From assembly GCA_039621445.1 (NCBI GenBank), contig CP154957.1, positions 41,380,011 through 41,444,010 on the forward strand: DNA of 64,000 nucleotides, given 5' to 3'. The DNA comes from Euglena gracilis. Lineage: Eukaryota; Euglenida; Euglenophyceae; Euglenales. Within the stretch, counting starts at the first letter, position 1; every line of letters begins with the position of its first letter. A model generated the notes under the pieces. It was not told the DNA's origin and ran no database searches. It saw only the letters and a list, made by a program, of their open reading frames with translations. The position numbers and the translations under genes were made by a program. This document shows, in pieces, positions 1 to 28,176 of this stretch.

Positions 1-230
1 TACCAATATTGGCCCGCGGTGGTAATAGGCTGCGCCACCTCCAATGACCCCAGCTTTCACAGCGACCTAGCCCTATCCCAGGCTAGGAATGCACTGAGAC
101 GGAGAGCGGCCCCAACCCCAATGATGTCGACTGCAAAATTGTGGAGCTTCCCCCCTGGGTGTTGGATGCAGCGCCCCCGGCATCGTCCCAAAACGCTGCC
201 CACGATCACCAATGTGCTCCACCCCTGAGT

Positions 231-16352
<16,122 letters not shown>

Positions 16353-17590
16353 GAGATGGGGGGCGGTGGGCGAGAGACGGGGAGAGCGTTAAACACTGGG
16401 TGGCAGGTCGTGGGAACCTGAGGAGGAGGAGGAAAGGATGTGTGTTTCTAGCCACTCTATATGTGTGCCATCATCGCTTCACTTGGCTGCCACACAATGC
16501 GTGCAAGTCGGACAGAGCGTTTTGCCCTGTTCCCCCAAGTAGACCTCCGAAAGGAACCCGTGGTCTGCACAAATCAAGCACGTAGAAGAGATGCATCCTC
16601 CTGTTAAATCAGTAAACTGTGTGAGTGTTTAACACTAAAACTATTCTTAAACATGCCAACCACTCACAGGCATTATTGAGATTTGCACACCGGGGTTTAT
16701 CATGTGTCCACAAGCGGTGAGTTCTGTGCATAAGAAATCCCACATGTATTGCTTTTGTCTATACATCCGCCTTAACCCCCATAGGAAATCTCTTGGGCGA
16801 CTATTTGGTCGCCTTGCAGAAAACCTTCGGGGGGGGGGGGCGGTTCTATTCAGGAACACTTTGCAGGCTGGAACCTGTGTTGTAACCCGGGGGGGGGGTA
16901 TTCTTCGGATTGTTGGCCCTAATGGGGGGGGTTCTATTTGGGTGCTTGGGGAAGGGGGGGGGTTCTAATTTGGGCAGTTAAAACTTGTTGCGTGTTACCC
17001 CCAATCCTTCCAGAGATGTGCAAACAGGTTTGATTGCCAAAGCAACTTGAACAAAATAATAATGTGGTGAGGACCTTGCATTTGCAACTGGCCCAATAAT
17101 GTGACACAGGTAAGGGCAAGAAGATTGCTCCAATAAATTGGCAACCCCAAAAGAACGAATTCTTCTCAGGCAATGACTTTAATTTGACTCGACATTCATT
17201 CATGGGGGGGGGGATGCAAGAGGAATGTACCAGTGGTCAAGATCAAAAAGAGCATTCCAAAGGCATCCAGTGACATGGCACCTTGCATGCTGGTGACTAC
17301 AGTAGTTGGCAGTGGGACGACGAAAACACAGCGGCAGGAACCTAATGCAATAATTGCCAACATTGCCCTTTTGCCATTGCTGGGCTGGCAAGCCGAGTCT
17401 CCAGCCTGACTTGGATGTCTGAGCTCTTACATCCTAAGGATCCTCCAATACACAATAAGGAGCCAGAGACATAATGGGCCGTTGCTTGCAGAGTCAGTGC
17501 CATGGCACATCGGGCTGGCCGAGGGAGGACACAGACATGAAGCAAGGTAACATATGGCATGGACAGCATACAAAACATGCCGGCCCGGGG
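16353..17590. other. Intergenic region between PDS5 and the ankyrin gene
   Basis: About 1.2 kb with no coding segment I can support. It holds several G-runs of 8-10 (16,830-16,970, 17,205) and otherwise unique sequence. It should contain the 3' end of the ankyrin gene and the PDS5 5' end, but I see no promoter or processing signal. Confidence 0.6.
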
Positions 17591-20500
17591 TTACAGCCCG
17601 TCCAGCAGTGGGTCCGGCGGCTCGGCGTCCGGGGGCAGCAGTGGGGGCCGCACCTCCCCGGTGTGGGCGCAGACCTGGTGGCCGTCGGGGTCCGTGAAGT
17701 AGAGGTGTGGCGGGCGACCGCAACGCCCGGCCGCGTACCGCAGCTTGGCGCTGGCGAGGGGCCCCAGAGGGCGGCAGCCGGCCCCCGGGCGGCCGGTGGC
17801 CCCCGATGGCAGACGGGGGGTGTCGGGGGCGGTGGGTCTGCCCACAGCATAGCTCGGTCGGGACGGGGGGCTTGCCTACGATGGGACGGGTCGGGGAGGG
17901 GGACCAGGGGCGGGCTGGTGGTGGGGCGGCAACGCCCTCAGCGGCACAGAGCGCCTGCCACAGCTCGCGGCGCAGGCTGAGGAAGTACCACCGCACGTTG
18001 ACCTGCCGCCAGGGCTGGGGGAGGGGGGTGAGGCCGGCTGGGGGGGGGGGGTCGGGTGGAGCCTTGTGTGGGAGGCTGTGGAGCGTTGGTGAGCGAATTT
18101 CCAGGGGGAGGGGGGCATGAAAACGTTCAAGAGGGCCCGTGTTGATTGTTGCGCCTTTCAGGAGCAATACGCCCTTCCGCCGGTCCAAACAGGATGATTT
18201 GCAAGCAGGTGGTCCTGCCCAAATCCGTGATGCTGTTGAATTGTTTTGGTCTGAGTAGCCCGCAGGCGCAGACTCACGACCCCATGGAACCATCTGGAGG
18301 CCCGCAATGACCCTGGCCAGCCCTGCCCGGCCCCAATTCAGGAGGTCCGCAGCGGAGCCGAAAGACAGGATGGCCAGCACGGCGGGCAGTGGTAGCGGCA
18401 GCAGCGACCTCCACAGCTCGTACTGGTCCCGCGGGGTGGGCACCGCGAAGCGGATGTCTGTGGCAGGCCCCAGGACAGGAAGGGCAGAGCGGTCCCTCCC
18501 CAAAGATTAAAAGAAGTCAAAATTTGCAGTTTTTCTTTATTTTTGGCTGTTTGTTTTTGACTTTTTTTTTGGCAATTTTCGGTGTTCAAAAGAACTCAGT
18601 AGGATTGGAAATGTGGCTTGGCTGTTCTCCACACCGAGGGCACTCACATTCCCCGTGGAGGGCCCAAGAATGGTTCACCCTGGGTTGGGTAGGCTGCAAT
18701 GATGCTCCAGAACTCTCCCCCCCCCCGAATCCTGAAAACCTGCACTGGACTCAGCGACTCAACCAAAAGCAGTGCCGGGCCCCCAGGGGACTATGCATTA
18801 AAACAGGGCACCGCATTGGTGTTGTTCAGAGTGAATAACTATGATGCTCGTGGCTCAGACATGTGAATGGAACTCCAACTGCAAACCTCTCAGGCACAGC
18901 CCGGCACAACCCAGGCAGGGGTCTGGCTGAGGACCCCATCAATGCCCATTAGACCGTCCTGCACCCGGTCCAGGCAGATGTTCACCATTTCCGCGAGAAG
19001 GTTCTCCGACGTGTGGAGGATGACGCTGCAGTCAGTCACGCGGGGCCGGCGGCCACGATCGGCGGACAATCCCACCCCATCGTGCAGGTTGCAGCCACAC
19101 CCACCGTTCGAGCGTTCGACCGCGTCACGTCCGGAGAAAGACCCGCAGGGGGGGGGTAACCCCGGCCGGGTCCGGGGCGGGCGTACACGGCAGCAGCGGG
19201 ATGCAGAGGTGGGCGAACTCCAGGCGGGCCAGGTAGGCGAAGAGGGGGGTGTAGAAGGCGGGGGGCAGGGCAGGCCCCCGGGCCCCAGCGAACGTTGGGC
19301 GGCCCCCGATGAGGACGTCTGTCTCCAGCCTGGCCCTCACGGAGGGGGTGGGACGAGGGGGGGCCTGGTCTCGGCGTGAGGGTCGATGCCGGCGAGGAGG
19401 AGGGCGTGGACCATCTGGCCATACCGCTCCTGGAGGGCGATGTAGGCCAGCGGGGCGTTGAGGATGTCCACCACCGTCTGCGAGGGGAGACAGGCATCCA
19501 GTGGGGTCGACTTAAGACCGGGGGGGGGGGGGGGAAGGGGTCCCGGGGGACCCACAAAAATGGCCGAAAAATCGCGAAAAGTGCTAAAAATAGAATTTTT
19601 TCGGCGCCTGCGGCGCCGAAAAGTATATCCCACCCCCCTCCGGGGGGGGGGCCCCCCCCCCCCGGGGGGGGCGCGGCCGGACCCACCCACCCTACCCCCC
19701 CCTCCCCCCCCCGGGGTCCAAACTTAAAAAAATCCCTGAGGTCGACCCCATCCCCACATATGAAACCCCTGGGGTTGTTAGGATGTGGTTTGCTTGGTCG
19801 GCCGAAGGGCAGCGCCAGGGTCAATACTGCAAATGCCCAACACTATCATTTTTCTGCCACGTATTTCATATGATGCTTCGTCCCCCCCCAAAAAAAATTA
19901 TTTCAAGGCATTATAGGTCATTTTGGTTGCTTTTTGAGGCTTTTTGTTGTCATTGTTGGGCTTTTGTGGTCATTTTGCCACACCTCACTGCTGCCTGCCT
20001 GCAGCGTAACTCCCCGATTCCAGCGAAGCCTCCCAAACAGCCGGTTTTGCATTTTTCAAACAATGCCCACAAAAGACTGTGAAAAATGACCCAAAACCAC
20101 CAAAATAGCATATAACAGCCAAAAATGCCATAAATGACCCAAATTAGCCCAAACTTTGCCCCAATCATCACAGAATGGCCCCAAATAAGCAAAAATCACT
20201 CCAAAATGGCAAACATGGTTGTATTACAAGAGATTTGTGGGAAATGATTGCCGATTTATCCTAAAAATGGGTGTAGTTCTTCAAAATATACCAAAAAAAA
20301 ATGCCAAGCATCGCCCAGCATCACCCAGCATCAGAACCCCACAGATCAGACGCCCCCCCCCCAAAACCAGCATCGCCCAGCATCGCCCTGCATCACCCAG
20401 CATCATCACAGGTGCTTGGGTGTGTGGTGTGGGTTGACTCCACACCCCCCAACAAATTGAACAGCCACTGAAGGGGGGCGGGAGACCTGAGCCAGGGCGT

Positions 20501-23500
20501 TCAGGCCGCGCTCGTTGCCGAGGTTGACGTCCACCGTCGGCTGCTGCAGGATGGCCCGCAGCGATGCGAGGTGGCCCGGCCGCTCCAGGCACTGCATGAG
20601 GGCCGTCCGCTCCAGCGGGGGGGCCCCGGCGCCAGCGCTGGGCCGGCTGGGGCTGCCCCCCGGCGTCCCCCACCGGTGCTCCGGGAGCCTTGGGAGGCCG
20701 GCCCCGCGCTGGGCGTCGGGCTGGGGCAGCTCGAGGCGGTAGTTGGGGGTCACGCCGTCCTCCAGCACGATGCGTGTCAGGGCGACGGCCTGTATGTCGG
20801 GGTGGGGGGAAGGTTGGGAGTGGGGGGGGGACAAAGAATTCCCCAGTGTGAACTCAAACGTTTGTTGAATGGACGATGGGAGGTGGAATGGACTTGTCCA
20901 GGGGGTTAGGATTGCGCCCACGAGCAGAAACAACTTGCCGCGAAAGAACAGCTGCTGCGAATTGGTTTCAATCTTCCAAAATATTCGGTCCCATGTGAAG
21001 GTGCAGTGGTCTCAGTAGTTAGAACTCCATCCAGAGGCAACGTGATCCGTGCTGTCTGCAACACAGGTGGGCAGTGGGACGCCAGCGCCAGCGCCACACC
21101 TCGTCGCCCCGGAGAATGATTTGCCGGAGCAGCCGCTGCTTGGACAGCTCCACGTTGGGGTGCCGGGCGGCGATGAGGCGGAGGTACGCCCGCAGGCAGT
21201 TGGCGGTGAGCGGGCTGGTGGGGTCGTAGCGCAGGAAGAAGGCGAAGAAGTCGCCCGGCCGGCGCTTCACGTCCACGATGTGCAGCAGGTGGGGCAGCAG
21301 CGGGTGGTCGGGGCCGGCCGGGGGATTGTCAGCCAACTCCGGAGCATGGCCGCATCACCACACCAACACAGGATGGCGAGACATAAGTGGGCGGCAAAAT
21401 CGAAAAAGGCTGCCGCAGCCTGATTGTTACCCTCCTGACAGCTTGCATGTCAGGCAAATACTCCAATAGGTTGGAAAACTGCAGACGCGCCACTCAGGGC
21501 CGCTTCATTGGGTGGCACCATCTCTTGGAAGGGGTGATGGGAGTTCCGTCACACGACCGGGCAGGACAAACACGGACGATTCGGGCCACGGATTCCACGG
21601 CGACCGGGTATTCCCCGTAGATGATACCCGCAAACCGGCTGGCCTCCTGCAGGCTCGAATTTGGCAATGCACCACGTGCTGATCCCCGGAATCTTTGGCA
21701 GGGTTGGCAGGAACCAGCCCAACCAGCCCCCCCCCCCCGAAACCTCAGCCACTTGGAGTAGAGGGACAACTGCTCACGTGACAGTTCGGTTCAAATGCAC
21801 AAATTCCCTGGGCGATACAAGGTCATATGATGACAGACGATACACTCTGGGGAGAAATTACTCCATTACCACCCCCCCCCCCTACGGACTATTTCTGCAT
21901 TTGGCAGGTCCGCTGTAACCTAACAACCCCTTGCCAATCAAAATGGGTCCAGGGGGTGGTGGCTTAACAAAAATGGGGCTGCCCCTGAAACGCAGCCTGG
22001 CCATGTCCAGCACGAAGGGGGAGAGGGCCTCGTCCTCCGGCAGCTCCAGCAGGCCTTGCAGGCAGTGGAACGCGATGTCCGGCTCGTGGAGGGGCGGCAG
22101 CCCCACCCGCTCCATCCGGTCGATCATCACCTATGGCACGGTGGACACAAAAGTAAACTGAATGCTAATTAATAACAATAATCTGTCCTTACCGCAGCAA
22201 ACCACACACGTCATAACCACACACCCACACCCACCCACACACCCACCCACACAAAGAGGCATCAAAGCGCGCTCACAAGCGCGCATGCTCAGAAAAAGAT
22301 TGCAAACAACTGGAAAAAGTTTTAGGTGAACGTGCCAAATAACGAAATTTGTGAAAATTGTATGTCGAATTGCATTTTGCCAACCCATTCGCGTGCGCGT
22401 GTGTGTGTCCTGCTTATTTAAAGTATTGGTTGTTTTAGACTAGTGGGGATCGGCAGGGTTATGGTAGGAGGAGTCTCTCAAGCCTCCTCGAACGTGCGCG
22501 AACAACATCCAAGGAGGCTGGAACAAATGTTCAACCATGAGATTGAAAGAAAACAACATATATTTTCAACTATTTCAACTCCCTTTTGTTTCCGATGCCC
22601 TGTTGTGCGCAACTGTTTGGAGGGACATAAACGAACAGAATCCCTCATATGCAACATTTCCCTGTTTGAGAAAATCCCCTTTGTTGCCAATGCCTTTTTG
22701 TCCGCAGCTGTTCGTACGGCCCCAAAACTCCCTCATGCATGTACGTGGCAGGAGGCTCTAGAGCCTCCTCGAACGTGCTCGAACGACATTTGAGGAGGGC
22801 CTGCCTCGAATGTTTAAGCCCCCCTTTGGGGGGGGGGGCTTAAAAACGCTCGAGGAGGCTCGAGCTCGAACGTTCGAGCTGGAGTTTACGGTAACCCCAC
22901 AGTATACAGTAACTCCCCCCCCAGTGGGGATGGTCCCCTGAGACACCAACCTACCAACTTGGTCCCAATCGTTGAAAGCAACTTGACAGGTTTAAACATT
23001 CTGCACAAAAATGGGATTCTCGGGTACCACCAAGATGGATGGAGGGGAATTAAGCCCTATCCATATCACAACTCATTGAAAATAATCCCAACGTGCACCA
23101 CACGTGCGTTGTTGCGATTGGTGGATGAGGGGAAGCACCTGGGCCAACTCCTGGTGCCCGCGAGCAATGCAGTCCGCCAGGGGGTAGTCCTCGCGTTGGA
23201 AGCCCACGTCCACCCGCGCCTCGAACAGGCTCTTCATCACCGCCACGTTGCCCTCCGCCACCGTCTTCCGCACCGCGGCCCGGGTGTCGAACGCCAGCCC
23301 GTAGTTACGCAGCAGTGGTAGCACAGCGCGAAACGTCGAGAAGGTACCCACCCTCTCCGCCCAGAGGGACAGGCGTCCAGAATTGTCTCACATGGGTGTT
23401 GCCTTCAGCTCTTTTTCGAATGCGAAAGCTCAAAAGCGTGCCTGTTCCCCCCCCCCTATTCCCCTCCTTTGAAATGCAAGAATTCGACTTTGCAACCATG

Positions 23501-26500
23501 TGCGCAGAAGGAGGCACATGAACCCCCTTGAACGTTTTTGGGAGGTACGGAGTCGAGGGTTCAGCGGTGTGCCACGCCCCACAATCATCTCCTCCCCTGC
23601 CCACTCATCGCCGCCGTGGGCAGGTGCAGCATGCGGTGGTTCTCCGGCCGGAGCATGTCGTCGAAGTCCAGCAGCTCCGTCCGGCCGCCCAGTTCCACCA
23701 CCCGCTCCACCACGAGGTGGAGCCGGGGGCGGACGCACGGCGGCCGAGGCGGGCCCCGTCCTGCCCTGAGGGCCGAGGGGGACGGCGGGCAGCGGCCGGT
23801 GGGGCCACCCCCGGACAGAACCGGCGGTCAATCGCCGTCCCCGGGGCTGTGTGGGGGTTCCGGCGGCGGAGGGATGTCGGCCCCGTCCCAAGCGCGAGGG
23901 TCCGTGAGGGAGGAGGGGGTGACCCAGCCACACCGCCACTCGCACAACGATCCAAACATGGTTTCCCGCCGCACACTGTTCTCATTCACTGGCGGAAAAT
24001 ATGAGCATGGCCAGGCCCTGTTTTGAAAGATGCTTTAAAAAAGTTTAAAAATTATTTGGCCAAACCCTCCTTAAATGCCTCAGAAAAAAATTGGTCATTC
24101 TGAGAATTATTTTGACTGTTGACATCTTTTGACAAAAACCAAGAAATTTCATCTCCTTGGGTTATAATTTCCTTTTTGCAACAATATTTCGAACATTTTT
24201 TTCAACTTTTTAATTTCTATTTTATGCCTTAAAAACAGCATGCGACATGAGCAAAACAATGCCTTGCACACTTTTTTTCTACCAAAACACAAAAAAAACA
24301 ACAATAAAAACTGAACCGAAAAAACAGTTGGAAAATGGGTTTTAAAAACTTAAATAACCTTAGAAAATTCCGTCAAACCCATTGATTTTGAAAAGAAATA
24401 TACCGCCATAAAAAATATGGCAAAAACGTCATATGCAGCCAAAACGTCTGTCACTTTTGGCACACATTGCAGCCCTCATCACAGATGGAAAGTGATGGAG
24501 TGAGAATGGCACACAGCTCTGGCCACATCCAGCACCCGGTTCCGCCCGGCGTCCTGCGCGATGGGCACGAAATCGGTGCGGCCCTCCAGCAGAGCCAGGG
24601 CAGTCTCCTCATTCTTCGCCCGCCGGAACAGCTCCACCTGGCATGAGGGTGGACGTTGGGTATGGAAATGGACTCCACCTCGCCGACTGCATCCTGCATC
24701 CCCAAATTTTGCAAAGGTAAATCTTAAATACTAATTTAATCCCAAGTACTAAAATTTAAGTAAATAATAAATTCAAAATAAAAATACATTTGTTGTGAAC
24801 TGAGGCATGCAGATGCTGCGCTAAATCATAGCTGGGCACCATACAGGGGTGGTGCCTTCAGAAATACTTTCAGCATCCCAAACCCTCGCCCCAGGAGAGA
24901 ATGCAGGCAAGAAAAAAGATGCACGCACCTGCTCGGCGGGTGGCATTTCATACAGGAGGTCCAGATTGGCCCGGACGCCGTAGAGATACCCGCTCTCCGT
25001 GTGGACCACGAGCTCCTTGGAGGCGAGTGAGGAGAACTCCACGGTGGGGGCGATGGTCGGGGTGCGGATGCAGTGCTGGATGATGAGAGCCGGCCGCAGG
25101 CACCCACGGACCCACAAGGAGGGCGAGGCCATTCCGGGACGTGATGTGCGAGGATGGGTGGCTGGCCGGCAGGGACTCCAGCGGCTGGGTCGTCAGCAGC
25201 CACACCCGGAACTCCGCGTGCAGGTCCATGCGGTTGGGGAGCACCACCTCGTGGGCCACCTCCCGCAGGAAGTCGTGGGAGCACTGCTCCGGCGCAGGGC
25301 AGCCCCATGGGCGAGGCGTTGGGGCGACTCGTCTTTCCGCTGCATTCGTTGGGGAGTGACGATGCGGGTTGGGCACGCGTCATGATACGTTGGAGGGGGG
25401 GGGACGGAGAAATGCGCATTTCATGAAGGTAATTAAATTCACGAATGTGATTAAATTCGCTAATGTAATTAAACTCGCAAATGTAATTTGCAAACGTAAT
25501 TAAAAATGCAAATATAATTAAATCTGCAAATGCAATTAAAAGCGCAAATGTAATTAAATTCGTTGAATTCAGTCAAATTGAATCCAATTGCGTATCCCAC
25601 AAAGCGCTGGCTTTTGCAGTGCACACACCGTTAAAACTGAGCAGCAAGATACCCCCTCCCACCACCGACAGCTTTCCTTGGGGCACCCTGGTCGTGGTCA
25701 TTGAAGAAGAGGATCCACGTGCCCAGCCGCTTCGCGTCGGCCAGCTTGACCAGGGCCACGTCCGGGCCGACCTCCAGCACGTTGACCTTCGTCAGCGGCT
25801 TGGCGTGCTGCTTGGCGTGGGCTGGCGGCAGCCACCACCCCATCCGAAAGATCAGCTTCTCACCCCACCCCCCAGCCCCTCCGCCTATGCAACGACACAC
25901 TCACCCAAACAAGCACATCGACACTCGTCCAGCCAGCCGGCTGGAAAAAGGTGCTGGCTGGACCTTGGGGCGTTCAGATTCAGTTCCAACTGGCTGCTGG
26001 GCAGACATTCATTTAGTGTGGTTCACAAAAGACGTGTGAACCACAAATTTTTTTCTGGTGTCCACAGGTGAATCACAAATTTCTTTTTGGTGTCCACAGG
26101 TGAACCACAAAAATTTTTGTGGTGCCCACAAAAAATTTTGTGGTCCACAAAAATTGATTGAGGATCGAAAAAAAATTTACACCTAAAGGCGGATTGATCT
26201 TTAGACACCTCAGCCACATTCTGAGCCTTGGCCCCGGCTCAATCCACGAAGCGTGGCAGTTGAAATTGGACAGATTGCTATGGAGAGTTCTCAAGCAGAC
26301 GTGCTGTATAGACAACTTACCCAACAAGGATACCATCAAAAAGTTAACTACTGGCGTCGATGAAGCGGAATTCCGCTTCATGCAAGCAGAAACACGCGAC
26401 ATTATCGTGGGGCTTTGGCATGGCTGTGGACATTGGGAGCGTTGTGGGGCATTGTGGGATGTCAGTTGAGTGCCTCAGTGCCTGAAAAAGTGCCTGAAAA

Positions 26501-28176
26501 ATCGGCAATGCCATGTGCTTTGTTTTGAGGTAGGAGCCGGAAAGCCACTTCATTGCTGTGGTGTCAGATCTTCAACTTGACCATTCAATGAAAGACCACA
26601 TTCAGTATAGTTTTTCATTCAGAAGGGTAAGTGTCAGCCTCATTCTGGTTTTTGCAGTTTGGCAGTATGAGATAATTAAAAGGTATTATGTCAGCCTGAG
26701 GAAGCGGATAACCGCTTCATATTTGCTCTGTTTTTTTTTGCAGGTTTTACGCCAATGTCATGTCGAAATGTCCTTCCAAGTGAAGCACGGGGAAGTGAAC
26801 AGAAGGTCTGTATCGTTTCGCCTGTTCTACCCTTTGTACGCTTCCTTTTTGGTGTGCAAACATTATGCATATTTTTTTTACATTACATTATGTATGATTC
26901 ATTGCGTTCAGTTTTCGTTGCACATCTCTTGCTTTTGAAGTGGAATGCAATATTTACCGCTTCCATTTTTTAATTTTTCTGTTTCGTTCCTTCGGGGCCT
27001 ACGGCAGCAGAAACAACGCTTGTTTTTGTCGGTTCCTCCTGTTCATGTATTTCTTGATTGGTTTTGTTGATTACTAGAATTCGAAAGTAAATTGGCCTTC
27101 TTAGGTCTGTTTTCGACTGTATAGGTAAAATCAGAACCTCTTCAAAAAAATCGAAAACTATGACCCTTTTTTGGAAGTGGTTTTCCGCTTCCTCTTCTGT
27201 TTTTAGAGCACCAGAATTTTTGGTCAACTCACGCCGCCTGAATCAAACATGTTCAAAGAAGATTGCTTCATTGCTGTTGATGAGAAATAAAATGATGCAA
27301 ATGTCAGCAGGCGGTGGTAAAAATTTTGGTGTCCACATGTGAACCACAAATATTGCTTTGGTGTCCACAGGTGAACCACAAAAAATTTTTTGGTGTCCAC
27401 AAGTGAACCACAAAAATTTTTTTGGTGTCCACAGGTGAACCACAAAAATTTATGTGGTGTCCACAGTGAACCACAAAATGACAACCTTGGTGTACCACAC
27501 TAAATGAATGTCTGCTGCTGGGCTGATACCGGAAAGATGGCAAAAAAAAAATCGGCTGGAATTTTCAGCAAAACTTGGACATAAAAGTCGCACAATAAAG
27601 AACATCAAAAAATGTTTTGACCCATCTTCCACCCTCTTTGAAGCTCTGTGCCACAAAAAAATATTTTGGTGCATTCCTGTTTTGTTTCTCCTCTTTTTCT
27701 TTTCTTTCTTTTTGTTTCCATTCTTTTTTTGAAAGCCAGACAGGAAGAATTCATTTTCACCTGACTCTGGGGGTTCTGCAGCCCAGCATTCCTAATCCAT
27801 GCACGCACGCGCGTGCACACACCCCACCACCCACCCACCCACCCACCCACACCCACACACACCCACCCACCCACCCACCCACCCACCCACCCACCCACCC
27901 ACCCACCCACCCACCCACATACACACACACAGAGAGAGAGAGAGAGCCTGTTATTTTTTTTGTGAAGTGTGTGCTGTCCTGTCTCGACCTGCTTTGAGGG
28001 ATGATGGATGTCCCTGCGATGGCTGTTCTCCACATCTGGCAGTTGGGACGGGTTGTACAAGATGAATGTCTGGTTGTCCCCCATGCGACTCACGTCTGAC
28101 TGCCACATGCCGCTACCAAAACAAAACAGCGCCTCACTGCCCTTCAGCTCCCAGTCTGCCGATGCACCATAGTGCC
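17591..28176 (-). CDS. Ankyrin-repeat protein with dynein-AAA-like N-terminal exons, multi-exon
   Basis: The stop is TAA at 17,591-17,593. Ankyrin-like exons include ETALALLEGRTDFVPIAQDA at 24,500-24,637, NVAVMKSLFEARVDVGFQ near 23,200, TALMQCLERPGHLASLRAIL near 20,600 and YGQMVHALLLAGIDPH near 19,400. Others lie near 23,650, 22,050, 21,610, 21,200, 19,250, 19,000, 18,390, 17,970 and 17,680. The upstream exons 28,020-28,176, 25,694-25,823, 25,168-25,274 and 24,929-25,091 join in frame. They contain RLGTWILFFNDHD and HAEFRVWLLTTQPLESLPAL, which resemble the 'WVLLQNCH' and 'FRLWLTS' parts of the last AAA module of dynein heavy chain. The 24,929/24,637 junction is ordinary GT-AG. The AAA likeness is by eye and the P-loop modules are not here. 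The true start may lie right of 28,176. I cannot name a function. Confidence 0.6.
19515..19735. repeat. Poly-G/C framed dispersed repeat with TCGGCGCC hairpin, copy 1
   Basis: Order: AAGACCGGGGG, GTCCCGGGGGACCCACAAAA, ATGGCCGAAAAATC, GTGCTAAAAATAG, the CGGCGCCTGCGGCGCC hairpin, AAGTATATCCCACCCCCCTC, then a C-run and GGGGTCCAA. Related copies lie at 35,285, 37,085 and 57,585. No ORF; non-autonomous, class unknown. Confidence 0.8.
22442..22931. repeat. Degenerate relative of the 12-14 kb array, possibly a TIR element with a 9-bp duplication
   Basis: It carries CCTCCTCGAACGTG and CTCGAACGTTCGAGCT phrases and ends GGGTTATGGTAGGAGG against TTTACGGTAACCCC. AGTGGGGAT flanks it at 22,442-22,450 and 22,923-22,931, a possible 9-bp target duplication, but the second copy lies outside the inverted ends. 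It is in an ankyrin-gene intron. Confidence 0.55.
24010..24480. other. AT-rich intron stretch, nothing recognised
   Basis: Low-GC sequence with many A and T runs between ankyrin exons near 23,650 and 24,500. No repeat unit, ORF or element end stands out. Confidence 0.6.
25092..25167 (-). other. 76-nt nonconventional intron, target duplication 7/8
   Basis: CTGCCGGC (25,165-25,172) and CGGCCGGC (25,089-25,096) flank ends CAGCCACCC and GGGTGCCTG, which pair at 8 of 9 positions. Splicing gives QPLESLPALIIQHCIRTP in frame. Confidence 0.8.
25275..25693 (-). other. Nonconventional intron with CCACGAC direct repeat
   Basis: ACCACGAC (25,691-25,698) and CCCACGAC (25,272-25,279) flank the intron. Splicing gives WILFFNDHDFLREVAHEV in frame. 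The inverted ends are weak (CAGGGTGC against GCAGTGCT). The interior has short AAATGTAATTAAA-type repeats (25,430-25,560). Confidence 0.75.
25994..27522. mobile_element. MITE-like element 3 (26,002-27,514) with perfect 8-bp target duplication
   Basis: CTGCTGGG is duplicated exactly at 25,994-26,001 and 27,515-27,522. The ends CAGACATTCATTTAGTGTGG and CCACACTAAATGAATGTCTG are inverted with about 23 of 25 positions paired. Direct repeats of GGTGTCCACAGGTGAACCAC lie inside both ends. The interior has palindromes of the GAAGCGGA...CCGCTTC type near 26,360 and 26,698. There is no transposase ORF. It lies in the intron between 28,020 and 25,823. Confidence 0.92.
27825..27950. repeat. (CCCA)n tetranucleotide array with a short CA/GA tail
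   Basis: About 90 bp of CCCA units is followed by CACACAGAGAGAG. It lies in the intron just left of the exon at 28,020. The Gly-Trp-Val frames across it are artefacts. Confidence 0.95.
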
